Assembly: GCA_013368445.1 (NCBI GenBank)
Contig: JAACJO010000001.1
Location: 3,410,001-3,474,000, forward strand
Origin: Leucocoprinus leucothites
Lineage: Eukaryota > Basidiomycota > Agaricomycetes > Agaricales > Agaricaceae
Direction: 5' to 3'
DNA: 64,000 bases
The position numbers and the translations under genes were made by a program. Under the pieces are notes generated by a model. That model ran no database searches. It had not been told where the DNA came from and saw only the letters and a program-made list of their open reading frames with translations. Positions 23,328 to 34,419 of this stretch are shown here, in pieces. The number at the start of each line of letters is the position of its first letter. The first letter of the stretch is position 1.

Positions 23328-25988
23328 ATGGCCCACGAAATACTCGAGTGCTCGGTTGAAACATTTCTAGAGCACTATGCCCCATTCAAACTGTCCCCAG
23401 ATTCTATCGAGGCCATCTGCCAAAAACTCAAGCATGAGGGTTTGTTGGTACCGACTACACACCTCACTCACGCAAAAGACGCTCCGATGCAGCCCCCGCA
23501 ATCCGAAGATAGTTTTGGCTGGAAGGACCTTGAAGGATGTACCCCTTCCAAAATAATTGGTACCGAACAAGGAATTTTCAAAACGATAGAAGAGATAGTC
23601 GAGGCTGTGGTAGAGCCTTCGTCGGGCACGAACGACCACGTTGATGGTCACCGACCTAACTATCAGTACAAGGATTGTCCCAATGGTAATATGATAGGGG
23701 AAATTCAGGGTGCCACTTTCCGGTTGGACGCCTGCATCATACCAAAGAATTCTCCTTCGGCTGAATCTACAACGGTTAATACATGGGAGGCGGCAGTGAT
23801 TGCGGAATTCAAGAGAGGAGAACAGTCTGAGATTGATGTGAGCGGTTATTTACTTTTCAGTTTTGCATTAGTAACCATTCATGACTAGAACCGGAAGCAG
23901 CTCGTATCTGCTGCGAGCTTCATCATGAACGATGACCCCCGTCGGATGTGGATGTATGGCGTAGGTTGTACTCTCATGCCCAATCACGTAGTCCGACCAT
24001 AGTCGTTTTTAGATCACAATTGAAGATGCATCCATGTCGTTGTGGTATTTCTCGCGTTCGCACTCCGTCAAGTCACTTCCATTCGACTTTACCAAAGTAT
24101 GTTTCCTGCGCTTGCTTTCAATTATCGGCTACTCAAAACCCATCAGGACTACAGGACATTTGTCCATGTTTTCTTGTCGTTTTTGTATGCAGAGCCGGAC
24201 AAAATGGGATTCGATCCCACTGTTCATCGGGTCTCCCTCAAAGACAAGAATCGCAAGGACAAGACACACTACATTTACGAAATAGGGCCCAGAAACAATC
24301 CGCAATTCTACAGGACGACAAGGGCTATATTCAACCCTGATGTTCTCTGTATCACCGGGAGGAAGACGCGCGTGTGGGAGGCTGTTCGCGTTGCTGGATA
24401 CCATCCTGGTCGGTACTCACAGGCACTAGATGGCGACCGGAAATACGCTATCAAGGATGTCTGGCTCAACAAGGGTGCCCGCACCGAACGTGAAATCCTG
24501 AATGCTGTGTTTGCGCGGCTGGCTGAGGTTTCCGAAAATCCACCAGGCCATGACTGGAGTTCTGGATCTCTTCAAGCTGTCATTACCGAGGCTCTCCGCG
24601 ATGGAAATTACAAGAAATACTTCATGAATATCGTTACGGATAGCAGAGGGTTCTCTTCTCGGGCGACACCGCAGGGCATCAAGCGCAATTCACAAATCCT
24701 GCGGGAATCACCGAAGGAACCAACGCATACCCAAACCAGTAGAGCAACATACCACCGCTCTAGCCAACGAGAATCTGCGAGCCTTTCTGGCAGCATGAGG
24801 TTCCGCGAGTCTTGCGATAACTGGTCCCATCAATCATCGCTTGAACGTGAATATAAGGTCAAACAGCAATATCGGCTTGTCTACGACGACGTTGGCGAGT
24901 CTCTCCACAACTCAAAAAACTTCTCCGCCGCTTTTCGTGCAATTCAAGACGTTTTCATTGGTAAGTCCCCATATACTTTATCTTCCCCTTATTCACGTCT
25001 ATTTAGCTCTTGTATTACTGTTTCTCGCAAATTGGGTGCATCGTGATATCAGCACGGGGAATATTATCCTGGTGGAGAAGGATGGCAAAGTATGTGGAAA
25101 GCTCAGCGACTTAGAATACGCAAAGGAATTTTCTAGCATCCAGGTTCCTGACAAAGACCCTAAAACGGTAAGACTACATTTCCTGCCCCAACTCGGCGTC
25201 ATTGACCCTCAATTTAGGGGACTCCCTTTTTCATGCCCTTTGAAATTCACTCTGGAAAAAGGATATTTCTCAAGCCGCCTACTATGCTAAATGCCTCAGA
25301 TGTTCCCGATAAACTCTCGATTCACACACTCATTCCTGTGGCTGGAGGTCAATCTCAGAAAGATTCGCTATTTTTCCGGTTTTCGTATGACCTTGAGTCC
25401 TTATGGTGGATTATGCTGTGGTTTTTCTTGGCTCGCGCTGACTCTTCACCGGCGGCCACTCTTTTCTGCAGCATCTTCACTTATAGCATCAAACCCAGCG
25501 ACGAGCGAGGAGCCGTTTTCCTAGCCTCATCTGATGACACGACTGTTTTAGACGCTATTGTCTCCAAACTTCAACCCCTCTACCCCTGGGTCCAGGCCAT
25601 CCGTCTACAACTGGTTGGCTCCTATGCCCAGCCTTCACCGGATTTAGGAGACTACGCACTTTTGTACGGTGTATACTGGAAGTTCCTATGCCCTCTGGTT
25701 GATGGTGCCGAGTCTCTCAAGGATCTCCCATTTATCGATCAGAAGAGCCCCGACGAGTCGCCGGCATCAAGGGCTGCTGGAGAGAAACGCCAACGGGCCT
25801 CTACCAGTGCTCATGATGACGCCCCATACGTGCCTAACTCTGACAGTCGCATGACCAAACACCCGGATGACAATGCTGTTGAAGGTGATGAGGAAGGATC
25901 GTCGAAGCGCCAACGCACCATTGCTGATACGGTCAAGGCTCGACACAGGCATCCTAGCAATTTGGGTCATCGGATTTATGCACCTTGA
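23328..25988 (+). CDS. FunK1 fungal-type protein kinase, copy E (frameshift in N-terminal exon)
   Basis: Exons 23328-23837, 23889-23960, 24013-24096, 24147-24960, 25007-25167 and 25218-25988 give 803 residues if translation starts at the internal ATG (MAHEILECSVETFLEHYAP). The normal 5' part is present (first exon 23146-23195, MDRPTTPPSS; second exon from 23247). However, one base is missing near 23287-23289 (CTAGGCGGTTGG where C and G have one more base), so the full-length frame breaks after PDARR. Downstream everything is open: GRKTRVWEAVRV, YAIKDVW, HRDISTGNI, KLSDLEYAKE, GTPFFMPFEIHSG, DLESLWWIMLWFFL and the GHRIYAP tail. The catalytic core is intact, so a shortened kinase is possible. 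A sequencing error or early pseudogenisation is equally possible. Confidence 0.65.
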
Positions 25989-26474
25989 GTAGCGACTGCG
26001 ATTGCAACATGCCGGTGGAACAGGTGGAAGAGATCAATACCCCGTCATATCATACCTTATGCAAGTTCTTTATATACATGTTTTGTCTTAATACAAAATG
26101 AACGCTATGGTGATTCACCCCTGCCGAAGTACCCCATCTCGGGGATTCTGGATCATTTATCACTACCATAGTATTCAGATCCTCACATGAGTAATTGATG
26201 ATCGTACGATTAGAACGGGCCTGTGGTTAGGGATGTTCGACACGCTTCGATAGCTTCAGCTATTCATTCCAGGAGCATACATTCATTATTGCCACAGCTG
26301 ATTCACTCGAGCGCCGACTGCCTAAGCAAGAGTTCGGGGAGAATAGTCGCTATTAGCGTAGAGACAGGCTCTCTTGCTCTACCGGAGGCGGGTATAAGCA
26401 AGAATCATATGCAAAACCAACGGGGTATTTAGAAACATTAATTAACATTAAGAATTCAATGTAAGAAATCGCTG

Positions 26475-26621
26475 CTACTTTTTTATGTCAGCCCAAGCAA
26501 CAATGCGGGCCAGCTGGATCAGATGAAGTAGGCGAAGCTCTTCCCGCATCTTTCTCAACTGCTTCTGGAGATCCAACGGTACCATCTCCCATTTGACGCT
26601 TGCAATCGTCTCCGACAGCAG
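26475..26621 (-). pseudogene. 3'-end fragment 2 of the PPR-like gene
   Basis: The minus strand encodes SETIASVKWEMVPLDLQKQL, LLHLIQLARIVAWA and DIKK before the stop at 26477-26475. These are the last 45 or so residues of the PPR-like gene at 31939-33777. It is convergent to FunK1 copy E. Homology ends abruptly at about 26621, the junction of the tandem segmental duplication. Confidence 0.85.
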
Positions 26622-26667
26622 AAACAAGGAAATTGGCCGCTTATAATCCCCATTTCCTTTCCCCACA

Positions 26668-27472
26668 TAAGTCCATAGGCAGCACGGACCCAAAGACGGT
26701 AGGATTGTTTGTTTACCTCCTATCCCAACCTCATCACGCTACTGCACAGGGTACGCCTTATTTCATGCCTTGGGAGGTCCATTCGGGACAACCACTTCGC
26801 GATCTCCAGGCTCCCCTATTCCCCCTTGGTTCCCGGGCTGGAAAACCATTCGGTCTATTTGTTCTGCCCAACTACAACATTCCCAAATGCTGGCCACCAT
26901 TTTATCGCTTCGACTATGATCTCGAGTCGATCTGGTGGGTCATACTCTGGACCTTGCTATCTCGCATCCAGCATAAGCCAGTGTGAGATCTCTCCGAAAG
27001 AGTCCTTACATACAGTACAAAACCAAGTGGCGACAAGACTTCAATGTTCACAATTCAAGGACATCCATCAATTAACGAAGCCATGCACCCTGCGCTCAAG
27101 ATGCTTGTTTCTCCAATCCAGTGGCTGCATGCTTTACTCTGGGGTTCTTACGCACAGGCTCCTGAAAGTATCAATGGTTATCTGCAGATTTATAATAACT
27201 TTTGGACGATTCTAGAGCAAGTACCTGGACTCGTCAACAGAATTGTCGACTTTGAGTTCTCAGATCCAGACTCTCCTGTCCAGACCGGGGAGAAGCGTTC
27301 ACGACAAGGTAGTACCGGTGATGGAATGGATGATACCGGACATGAGCTTGTTGGTGAAGAAGAAGAGGTTGAGGCTAGCGGTTCTCAGAAACGGCAGCGT
27401 GTTTCTCTCAATCAAGCTGCCACAAGTAGAAATCCTGATACTTTCGCTCACCACGTTCAAATTCCTCATTGA
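26668..27472 (+). pseudogene. FunK1 fragment F, 5'-truncated copy of kinase D
   Basis: It begins inside the exon upstream of the activation segment (SIGSTDPKT) and continues through the in-frame intron, GTPYFMPWEVHSGQP, DLESIWWVILWTLLSR, and the acidic tail to RNPDTFAHHV. Sequence is very close to kinase D. A TGA at 26984-26986 interrupts it where D reads an Arg codon (KPARDLSE). It has no N-lobe or catalytic loop, so it cannot be a kinase. Its left edge is the left edge of duplication unit 2. Confidence 0.9.
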
Positions 27473-27489
27473 TATTTGTGTCATCTTCT

Positions 27490-28510
27490 GTATGCCACAA
27501 GCATGAAATAGCATAGATATAGAACTTTCAGGGATAACCCTTCTCTTGTCTCGACTTTACAACGTGGCCTTTTTCGGCTGTTTCTGGAACAGTGATTTCT
27601 GTATCGATATCAAAAATGGTTCCTGAGCGCAGATCTGAACGTGGGTACTGCCATACACACACGAATGCCATTGATTGAACTCCAAAAGGCGTAGTGCCTT
27701 TGGAGTGCACCCTTTTTCAACTTCCACGCGCTCCTGTTCTGTTAAAACTTCTGACATGTGATGTAGAGATGCTCATACACGATGTGCAAGTATGTCGCTT
27801 TAAGCGACGTCAACATCAATCAATCCCCAGATCATCATCCAGCCTATGCACCCGGTGATTGTCGAGCTTGCCGATTGGATCTGGACCCACAACGCCATTG
27901 TAATCCAGAAGCATTTTTAAATACGGCTGGTCATGAAAACCGAGCTTCTGCCGAATATATATGCGGCTAAGAGTGCTAGCGCCTTAATAAGTGTGTAGAA
28001 TAGGTTTCCTGAAAGGAATCGGGGTTTCAAAAGAAACAAGGTAGTGAAGCAACTTCAAAAAGGAGCAGGCCGGGCGCCGACGTCGTTTCCTCTCATTTGA
28101 GCAGGATCTACAAAGCAGCACTGATAACTGGTGTATAAGGCTCATACTGATGCATCATCTGTACTCCTAAACTTGAAACGCTTGGAGGTCTAGTATCTCC
28201 CACAAAGACCAGTGGGCTTGGGATACCCCTCTGCAGTGTGAAAGAAAATCAAGTCCTGAGGAGAAGGAAGAAATCAACAGCGCCATCGAAGCTGGCTGAT
28301 TCATGTTCTAGAATTCACGAAATGCCAAACTCGCCACAGACATCGACCCTTCCTTGTTAGACTGTGCATGCATCAAGGGCTGTGAATAATCGGCGATGGA
28401 AAGGAAGCACGAGTTTACCTCCTTCAAGGAGTTCCATAGAGATTGCGATCATAGCCCCAGAATTCGGTACATGCAACCTTTACTGTTCCGTTTGCCATTG
28501 CTGGTGAGTC
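27490..28510. repeat. FunK1 spacer module, copy 4
   Basis: Close match to module 3 (21850-22860) with small deletions. It carries the GAGCGCAGATCTGAACGTGGG, GGAGTGCACCC, GATGTGCAAGTATGTCGC and GGATCTGGACCCACAACGCC marks. It lies between fragment F and the promoter block of kinase G. Confidence 0.65.
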
Positions 28511-28516
28511 AACTTG

Positions 28517-28587
28517 CTTTGTTCAGGTCGTCGGCAGACTGCGTAGTCGGAGTTTCCTCCCTTGTCCCAACAACTATAAGTACTAGG
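28517..28587 (+). promoter_or_regulatory. Conserved FunK1 promoter block with TATA-like site (copy G)
   Basis: Same block as in copies C and E, with TATAAGTA at 28575-28582, 218 bases before the ATG at 28793, and with the same 16-codon uORF in between. Confidence 0.55.
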
Positions 28588-28792
28588 GATATATTAAATC
28601 CCTGTAGCTCAGCAATTACTTGCATCTCGCACATATTCTTCGTTCTATATCATCCATACCTCCCTCGCATTTCGGGGCCATCTACTAGGGTAACAACTTG
28701 CGCCTGAAATGGCAAAAAGTCGGAACACAGCACCGTCAGTGATGATTCTCCTAGTATAGTTTACTATGGTAATTAACAGCGGTTTCAGGCCA

Positions 28793-31635
28793 ATGGACCG
28801 TCCAACGACTCCGGAGAGTTCTGTCAGGTCGAAACCAAACTCGTGAGTGAGATTGAGCTCAGCATGAACATGTGATCTTATGGCATATGACAGTCTCACG
28901 CCTCGAACGCCAAAGGAGGACCCTGATGCTAGGCAAGTTGGCATCAACCATCGTCGAAAAGCCGTCGCGGAGGCCATGGTCCACGAAATACTCGAGTGCT
29001 CAGTTGAAACATTTCTAGATCACTATGCCCCATTCAAACCGTCCCCAGATTCTATCGAGGCCATCTGCCAGAAACTCAAGCATGAGGGTTTGTTGGTACC
29101 GACTACACACCTCACGCACGCAAAAGACGCTCCGATGCAGCCCCCGCAATCCGAAGATAGTTTTGGCTGGAATGACCTTGAGGGATGTACCCCTTCCAAA
29201 ATAATTGGTACCGAACAAGGAATTTTCAAAACGATAGAAGAGATAGTCGAGGCTGTGGTAGAGCCTTCGTCGGGCACGAACGACCACGTTGATGGTCACC
29301 GACCTAACTATCAGTACAAGGATTGTCCCAATGGCAATATGATAGGGGAAATTCAGGGTGCCACTTTCCGGTTGGATGCCTGCATCATACCAAAGAATTC
29401 TCCTTCGGCTGAATCTACAACAGTTAATACATGGGAGGCGGCAGTGATTGCGGAATTCAAGAGAGGAGAACAGTCTGAGATTGATGTGAGCGGTTATTTA
29501 CTTTTCAGTTTTGCATTAGTAACCATTCATGACTAGAACCGGAAGCAGCTCGTATCTGCTGCGAGCTTCATCATGAACGATGACCCCCGTCGGATGTGGA
29601 TGTATGGCGTAGGTTGTACTCTCATGCCCAATCACGTAGTCCGACCATAGTCGTTTTTAGATCACAATTGAAGATGCATCCATGTCGTTGTGGTATTTCT
29701 CGCGTTCGCACTCCGTCAAGTCACTTCCATTCGACTTTACCAAAGTATGTTTCCTGCGTTTGATTTCAATTATCGGCTACTCAAAACCCATCAGGACTAC
29801 AGGGCATTTGTCCATGTTTTCTTGTCGTTTTTGTATGCAGAGCCGGACAAAATGGGATTCGATCCCACTGTTCATCGAGTCTTCCTCAAAGACAAGAATC
29901 GCAAAGAAAAAACACACTACATTTACGAAATAGGGCCCAGAAACAATCCGCAATTCTACAGGACGACAAGGGCTATATTCAACCCTGATGTTCTCTGTAT
30001 CACTGGGAGGAAGACGCGCGTGTGGGAGGCCGTACGCGTTGCTGGACACTATCCTGGTCAGTACTCACAAGCACTAAATGGCGGCCGGAAGTACGCTATC
30101 AAAAATGTCTGGCTCAACGAGGGTGCCCGCACCGAACGTGAAATCCTGAATGCTGTGTTTACGCGGCTGGCCGAGGTTTCCGAAAATCCACCAGACTATG
30201 ACTGGAGTTCTGAATCTCTTCAAGCTGTAATCACCGAGGCTCTCCGCGATGGAAATTACAAGAAATACTTCATGAACATCGTTACTGATAGCCGAGGGTT
30301 TTCCTGTCGGGCGCCACCGCAGGGCGTCAGGCACAATTCCAAAATCCTGTGGGAATCACTAAAGGAGCTAACACCTGCCCAAATAAGCAGAGCAACGGAC
30401 CATCGCTCTAGCCAGCGGGAATCTGCAAGCCTTTCTGGTAGCATGAGGTTCCGCGAGTCTCCCAACAACTGGTCCCAGCAACCATTACTTGAACGCGAAT
30501 ACAAGGCAAAACAGCAGTATCGACTTGTCTATAGTGATGTTGGCCAGTCTCTCCACAATTCAAAAGACTTCCCGACCGCCTTTCATGCAATTCAAGACGT
30601 CTTCATTGGTAAGTGTCCAGATAATAACTCTTCAATCCTATTCATGCGCCTTCAGCTTTGGTACTACTGTTCCTTGCAAATTGGATGCATCGCGATGTCA
30701 GCACGGGGAATATCATTGTAATCGAGAAGAACGGCAAGGTCTCAGGGAAACTGAGTGACTTAGAGTATGCAAAGGAATTCTGCAGCGACCAGGCTCCTGC
30801 TAAGGACCCTAAAACCGTAAGATTATGTCACTCTTTCTCAACCTAACTCCATTCACCTGCGAATTAGGGAACTCCCTTTTTCATGCCCTATGAAATGCAT
30901 TCCGGGCAAAAGATCTATATCCAACCACCTGTCGCACCGACTAGATCTGATTTTACCGGAGGTCCTTCGGCCCAGCGGCCCGTCTACGTTGCAAATCAAT
31001 TTCAGGAAGAAACGCTAATTTTTCGGTTTTCGTATGATCTTGAGTCCCTATGGTGGATTATGCTATGGTTTTTCTTAGCTCGGTTGAACCATTTATCGGC
31101 ATATAACCTTGCTCGTTGCGTCTTCACTTATGGCATCAGGCCCAGTGATATGCGAGGAACTATATTCAAGACTGGGTCTGGCACATCGATCATTTCTACA
31201 GCCATTGCTCCGGAATTAACCGCCATCTATCCCTTGGCTGAACAGATCCGCGTGCAGCTGCTGATCTCTCATGCCCAAGTTTCACCGAACTCACAGGACT
31301 ACGCAATTTTGTATGGCACATACTGGTGGTACTTATGCCATATGGTTACAGATGTCGAGCCTCTCAAGGACCTTCCATTTATCGATGTGGAGAACCCGGA
31401 TACCAGGCCGACTGTGGCGACTGATGGAGAAAAGAGCCTGAGGCCCTCCACTGACGCTCATGACGATGCCCCATACGTGCCCAACTCCGACAGTCGCGTG
31501 CCCAAACGCCCGGATGACAATACTGTTGAAGGTGGTGAAGAAGGATCATCGAAGCGCCAGCGCACCATTGCCGATACGGTCAAGGCTCGACACAGGCATC
31601 CTAGCAATATGGGCCATCGAATTTATACACCTTGA
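28793..31635 (+). CDS. FunK1 fungal-type protein kinase, copy G (intact)
   Basis: Exons 28793-28842, 28894-29485, 29537-29608, 29661-29744, 29795-30608, 30656-30816 and 30868-31635 give 846 residues with all phases closed and no lesion. Start MDRPTTPESS, then SLTPRTPKEDPDARQVG, LECSVETFLDHYAP, DDPRRMWMYG and WYFSRSHSVKS. Kinase core: GRKTRVWEA (about residues 336-344), YAIKNVW with Lys369, catalytic HRDVSTGNI (His549, Asp551, Asn556), LSDLE with Asp572, GTPFFMPYEMHSG, and DLESLWWIMLWFFL. The tail is Ser/Asp-rich and ends GHRIYTP. FunK1 (Pfam-type fungal protein kinase) families are expanded in mushroom-forming fungi; their targets are unknown. It lies convergent to the intact PPR gene, 303 bases away. 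It is the best functional representative in the window. Confidence 0.9.
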
Positions 31636-31938
31636 GTGGCGAGTGCGATTGCGACATGCTAATGGAATAGGTGGAATAGATCAGTACTATGTTATACCTT
31701 ACCTTATGCAAGTTTTTTATATGCATGTTTTGTCCCACAATATGAACGCTTTGTCAATTCACTCGGGCGTCAATTCCCTAAGCGAGAGTCAGGGGAGGTC
31801 AATCGCTTTCAGCGCAGAAACAAGTTTTCTTACTCTGTCGAAGGCTGTGTAAGGAAAAATCATGCAAAGCCAACAGAGGTAATCAGAAAGAATACGAGGT
31901 ACTCATTAACATTAAGAACTAGATGTAAGAAATAGCTA

Positions 31939-33777
31939 CTACTTTTTTACATCAGCCCAAGCAACAATGCGGGCCAGCTGGATCAGATGAAGTAGACGAA
32001 GCTCCCCCCGCATCTTTCTCAACTGCTTTCGGAGATCCAACGGGACCATCTCCCGTTTGACGCTTGCAATCGTCTCCGACAGCAGCGAACTCGTAGCTTG
32101 TCCCTGGGCTATCTCCTGCGTCGATCGCATCTCCGCAAGAAGTGCCTTCTTCATCAAACGCTCAAGAGGCACGGAGTCGAACTCTTCAACAAGCGAAACA
32201 GCCACTTTTCCCAACATCTCTTCGACGGTCGGACTTCGATACTTCACTGGCTCTAGGTCGGCGAGAGGTAGATCCGAGATGTACAGGGGTCGATCGAGTT
32301 CGAAGGATTGTCGTCTTGATATATCAAGGAGGTTGAATGCCAGTGGGTTGCTGAGCTGAAGGTTGCGCAAGAAACTGGGATCGGAAATAGGATATGGCAG
32401 GCTCAGAAAACGGTCTGCCCAGGTAACAGAGCCCATCTTCCGCGTTGCTCTGATTCCATAGGTGATGCGATTCATGAGATGGCGGAAGACAATAAAGTAT
32501 GTCTTTGTGTTGACAGGGACATGCTGTGAGTAGGACAGCCTGAGCACCAAGTATGCACCAGCATAATCCTTATCAAATACGAAGGAACGAAGAATGGTGT
32601 TGAGAAGGGAGGTTGTAAGATGGAACCGTGACTCCCGCGGATGGCGGGCGAGGTAACCCAACATTTCTCGGTATAGTTCTCTTGGAGTAGGAATGGTGTC
32701 GGGTAGGCGCCGGCCATAACGAAATCTTCGTCGCTTCGGGTTATAGAAGTGATTGAGGGCCTTGAATAGACTTCCAAACGTGTTCTGGTCTGGGAGAAAC
32801 CCTGAACGACCTTTGAGCGCGTTGTAAATGGCGAACGGGCGATGAAGAGAGTTTGCGCGAACTTCAAAAGCAATGAGGGAGTTCCAAACAGAAAGACTGG
32901 GTTGGATCCCCTGCTTTTCCATCTGTTCTAACGCAGCAGATACGACTGCGCGATCCGGGTAAACCGATGCTCGAATAGCTGCGATGAATGAAGCATAAAC
33001 TTCTGATAGGCGAATTTTATCAGCATCCACCTGGGGAAGCGCAGACAACGCGTCGAGAGTAAGCTGGGCATCGCCGTGCTCTACAGCCGACTTGGCAAGC
33101 CTCTGGAGCGAGCGAATATCAAGATCAAATCCTTCCATGGACTTATGGCTCTTGTAAAACACAGTCATGATTTCCAGGAGCAATTCGGAAGGTAGATCCA
33201 AATCGCTCATCCTTCCGAGGACTTCAAACAAGTCGTCGGGTTTAAAAGCCTCTTTTTGCACAACGGCCTTCAATGTAGCCACAAGCGTGTTTTTGGACTG
33301 CTTGTCTGCCTGGGATATGGAAATTGCAAGCATTTGAGCCTCAAGGGAAGGTGAGACGATCAACCCCTCTGCGACCATTTGCTCGTAGACTTTGATTGCG
33401 GCCGACAAGCGAGATTGTTCTGTGAGGGAGTGAATGACATCCTCATAAATTACGTGTGGATATACAGGACGAGATGCTTGATCGAGGTGGCTTTTGATGC
33501 GTGCTTTGACGAGCACTCGATCCTCGGGAGGCAATGAGATTGACTCAAGGGATGTAAAGTCATAGGTTCGGGGCCGCTGGGGCTGCCGAATTCGCGTGGA
33601 CTCCTTCGATGGATGTTCGGCATGACTTTCACCACTCGACGGCACGGCTTCTTTGACCTTAAATCTCGAGCGGGCGGCGACTGGTCGAGTCGAAGCGAGA
33701 AAGTTCCTAGTGAATGATTTGGGCTGGAAGATCCGGGGAAGCGTTCTGCCAGAGTAGCGACAGTGTAACTTCAGCAT
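31939..33777 (-). CDS. PPR-like mitochondrial protein
   Basis: One uninterrupted frame of 612 residues starts at ATG 33777-33775. The N-terminus is rich in Arg, Ser and hydrophobic residues and lacks acids (MLKLHCRYSGRTLPRIF...), as in mitochondrial presequences. Pentatricopeptide-like helix pairs are visible, such as AIKVYEQMVAEGLIVSP and ALEQMEKQGIQPSLSVWNSL, followed by further helical repeats and a basic C-terminal helix region (LRKQLRKMRGELRLLHL). PPR proteins bind organelle RNA; a role in mitochondrial RNA processing or translation is inference. Its last 45-80 codons exist twice more as fragments (17407-17643, 26475-26621) next to duplicated kinases. It is convergent with FunK1 copy G. 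Confidence 0.75.
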   Translation of the reverse strand: MLKLHCRYSGRTLPRIFQPKSFTRNFLASTRPVAARSRFKVKEAVPSSGESHAEHPSKESTRIRQPQRPRTYDFTSLESISLPPEDRVLVKARIKSHLDQASRPVYPHVIYEDVIHSLTEQSRLSAAIKVYEQMVAEGLIVSPSLEAQMLAISISQADKQSKNTLVATLKAVVQKEAFKPDDLFEVLGRMSDLDLPSELLLEIMTVFYKSHKSMEGFDLDIRSLQRLAKSAVEHGDAQLTLDALSALPQVDADKIRLSEVYASFIAAIRASVYPDRAVVSAALEQMEKQGIQPSLSVWNSLIAFEVRANSLHRPFAIYNALKGRSGFLPDQNTFGSLFKALNHFYNPKRRRFRYGRRLPDTIPTPRELYREMLGYLARHPRESRFHLTTSLLNTILRSFVFDKDYAGAYLVLRLSYSQHVPVNTKTYFIVFRHLMNRITYGIRATRKMGSVTWADRFLSLPYPISDPSFLRNLQLSNPLAFNLLDISRRQSFELDRPLYISDLPLADLEPVKYRSPTVEEMLGKVAVSLVEEFDSVPLERLMKKALLAEMRSTQEIAQGQATSSLLSETIASVKREMVPLDLRKQLRKMRGELRLLHLIQLARIVAWADVKK

Positions 33778-34419
33778 GTAACAAGATGCTTCAAAGCTTT
33801 ACATGCGACCATCAATGATTAAAAGTACAAGCAGGAGAGCGGTTGAGAAAACTCAACGAAAAGCAGAAGGGAGAAATTCAAAGACGGCTGTCACCAGGCG
33901 TTCACAAAAAGCAGACAGGTGCACGTGATTGGCCACAGAATGAGTGTGTCAAGCTCAGCCAAACATTGACCTTAGTTCGCGGAAGACGCTATTCGCCAGA
34001 AGGGTAAGTTCTGGCTGGAAAAGCGCAGAAATCATCGATTTAATAATATCATCCCGCAATACTTGGGATCTTCAGAAAGTTTTCTGAGGTAGTTTACATT
34101 GCTGCCCCTCAGAGCTATACTCGTGAGTGGTACTGAGGCAGATTTCGACATCATGAATCAAAATCCAACGCCTCTGTTACCTTATCTTTGAGCCAGTCAA
34201 TCCAGTAGAGTGTGTATCAACCAGTGCTCCTGTATCCTGGAACACTTGCCCGTATAATGTAGAGGACGCCGCGATAAATGAAGCCATTCGGCCCCTATTG
34301 ACAGGCTTACCCGAAAAGGAAATATTAATATATTTTCTAAGCGGCTAAAAATGTGATAAGATCGCGTCGGAGCGAAAACTTAACCACGATCTCCATCATA
34401 TTGCGACCAGAGGGATAGA
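33778..34419. other. Divergent intergenic region between PPR gene and MTAP
   Basis: It holds the promoters of the PPR gene (start 33777) and of MTA phosphorylase (start 34420). No other feature is seen. Confidence 0.4.

Larger units (their letters stand above)
21028..26621 (+). repeat. Tandem segmental duplication, unit 1
   Basis: This unit contains the 3' end of kinase D, spacer module 3, kinase E and the 3'-end fragment 2 of the PPR gene. The same order recurs immediately at 26668-32085 (fragment F, spacer 4, kinase G, 3' end of the intact PPR gene). Both begin with TAAGTCC(G/A)TAGGCAGCACGG inside the kinase exon before the activation segment, and both end at CTCCGACAGCAG in the PPR gene. 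Long stretches (for example 22870-23280 against 28517-28920) are nearly identical, so the event is fairly recent. About 46 bases of unrelated sequence mark the junction. Confidence 0.8.
26668..32085 (+). repeat. Tandem segmental duplication, unit 2
   Basis: Second copy of the unit at 21028-26621, with the same order of kinase 3' end (fragment F), spacer module 4, full kinase (G) and PPR 3' end. Here the right end runs on into the complete PPR gene, so this unit probably holds the original right border and unit 1 arose from it, or both from unequal exchange. Its length is about 5.4 kb against about 5.6 kb for unit 1. Confidence 0.75.
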
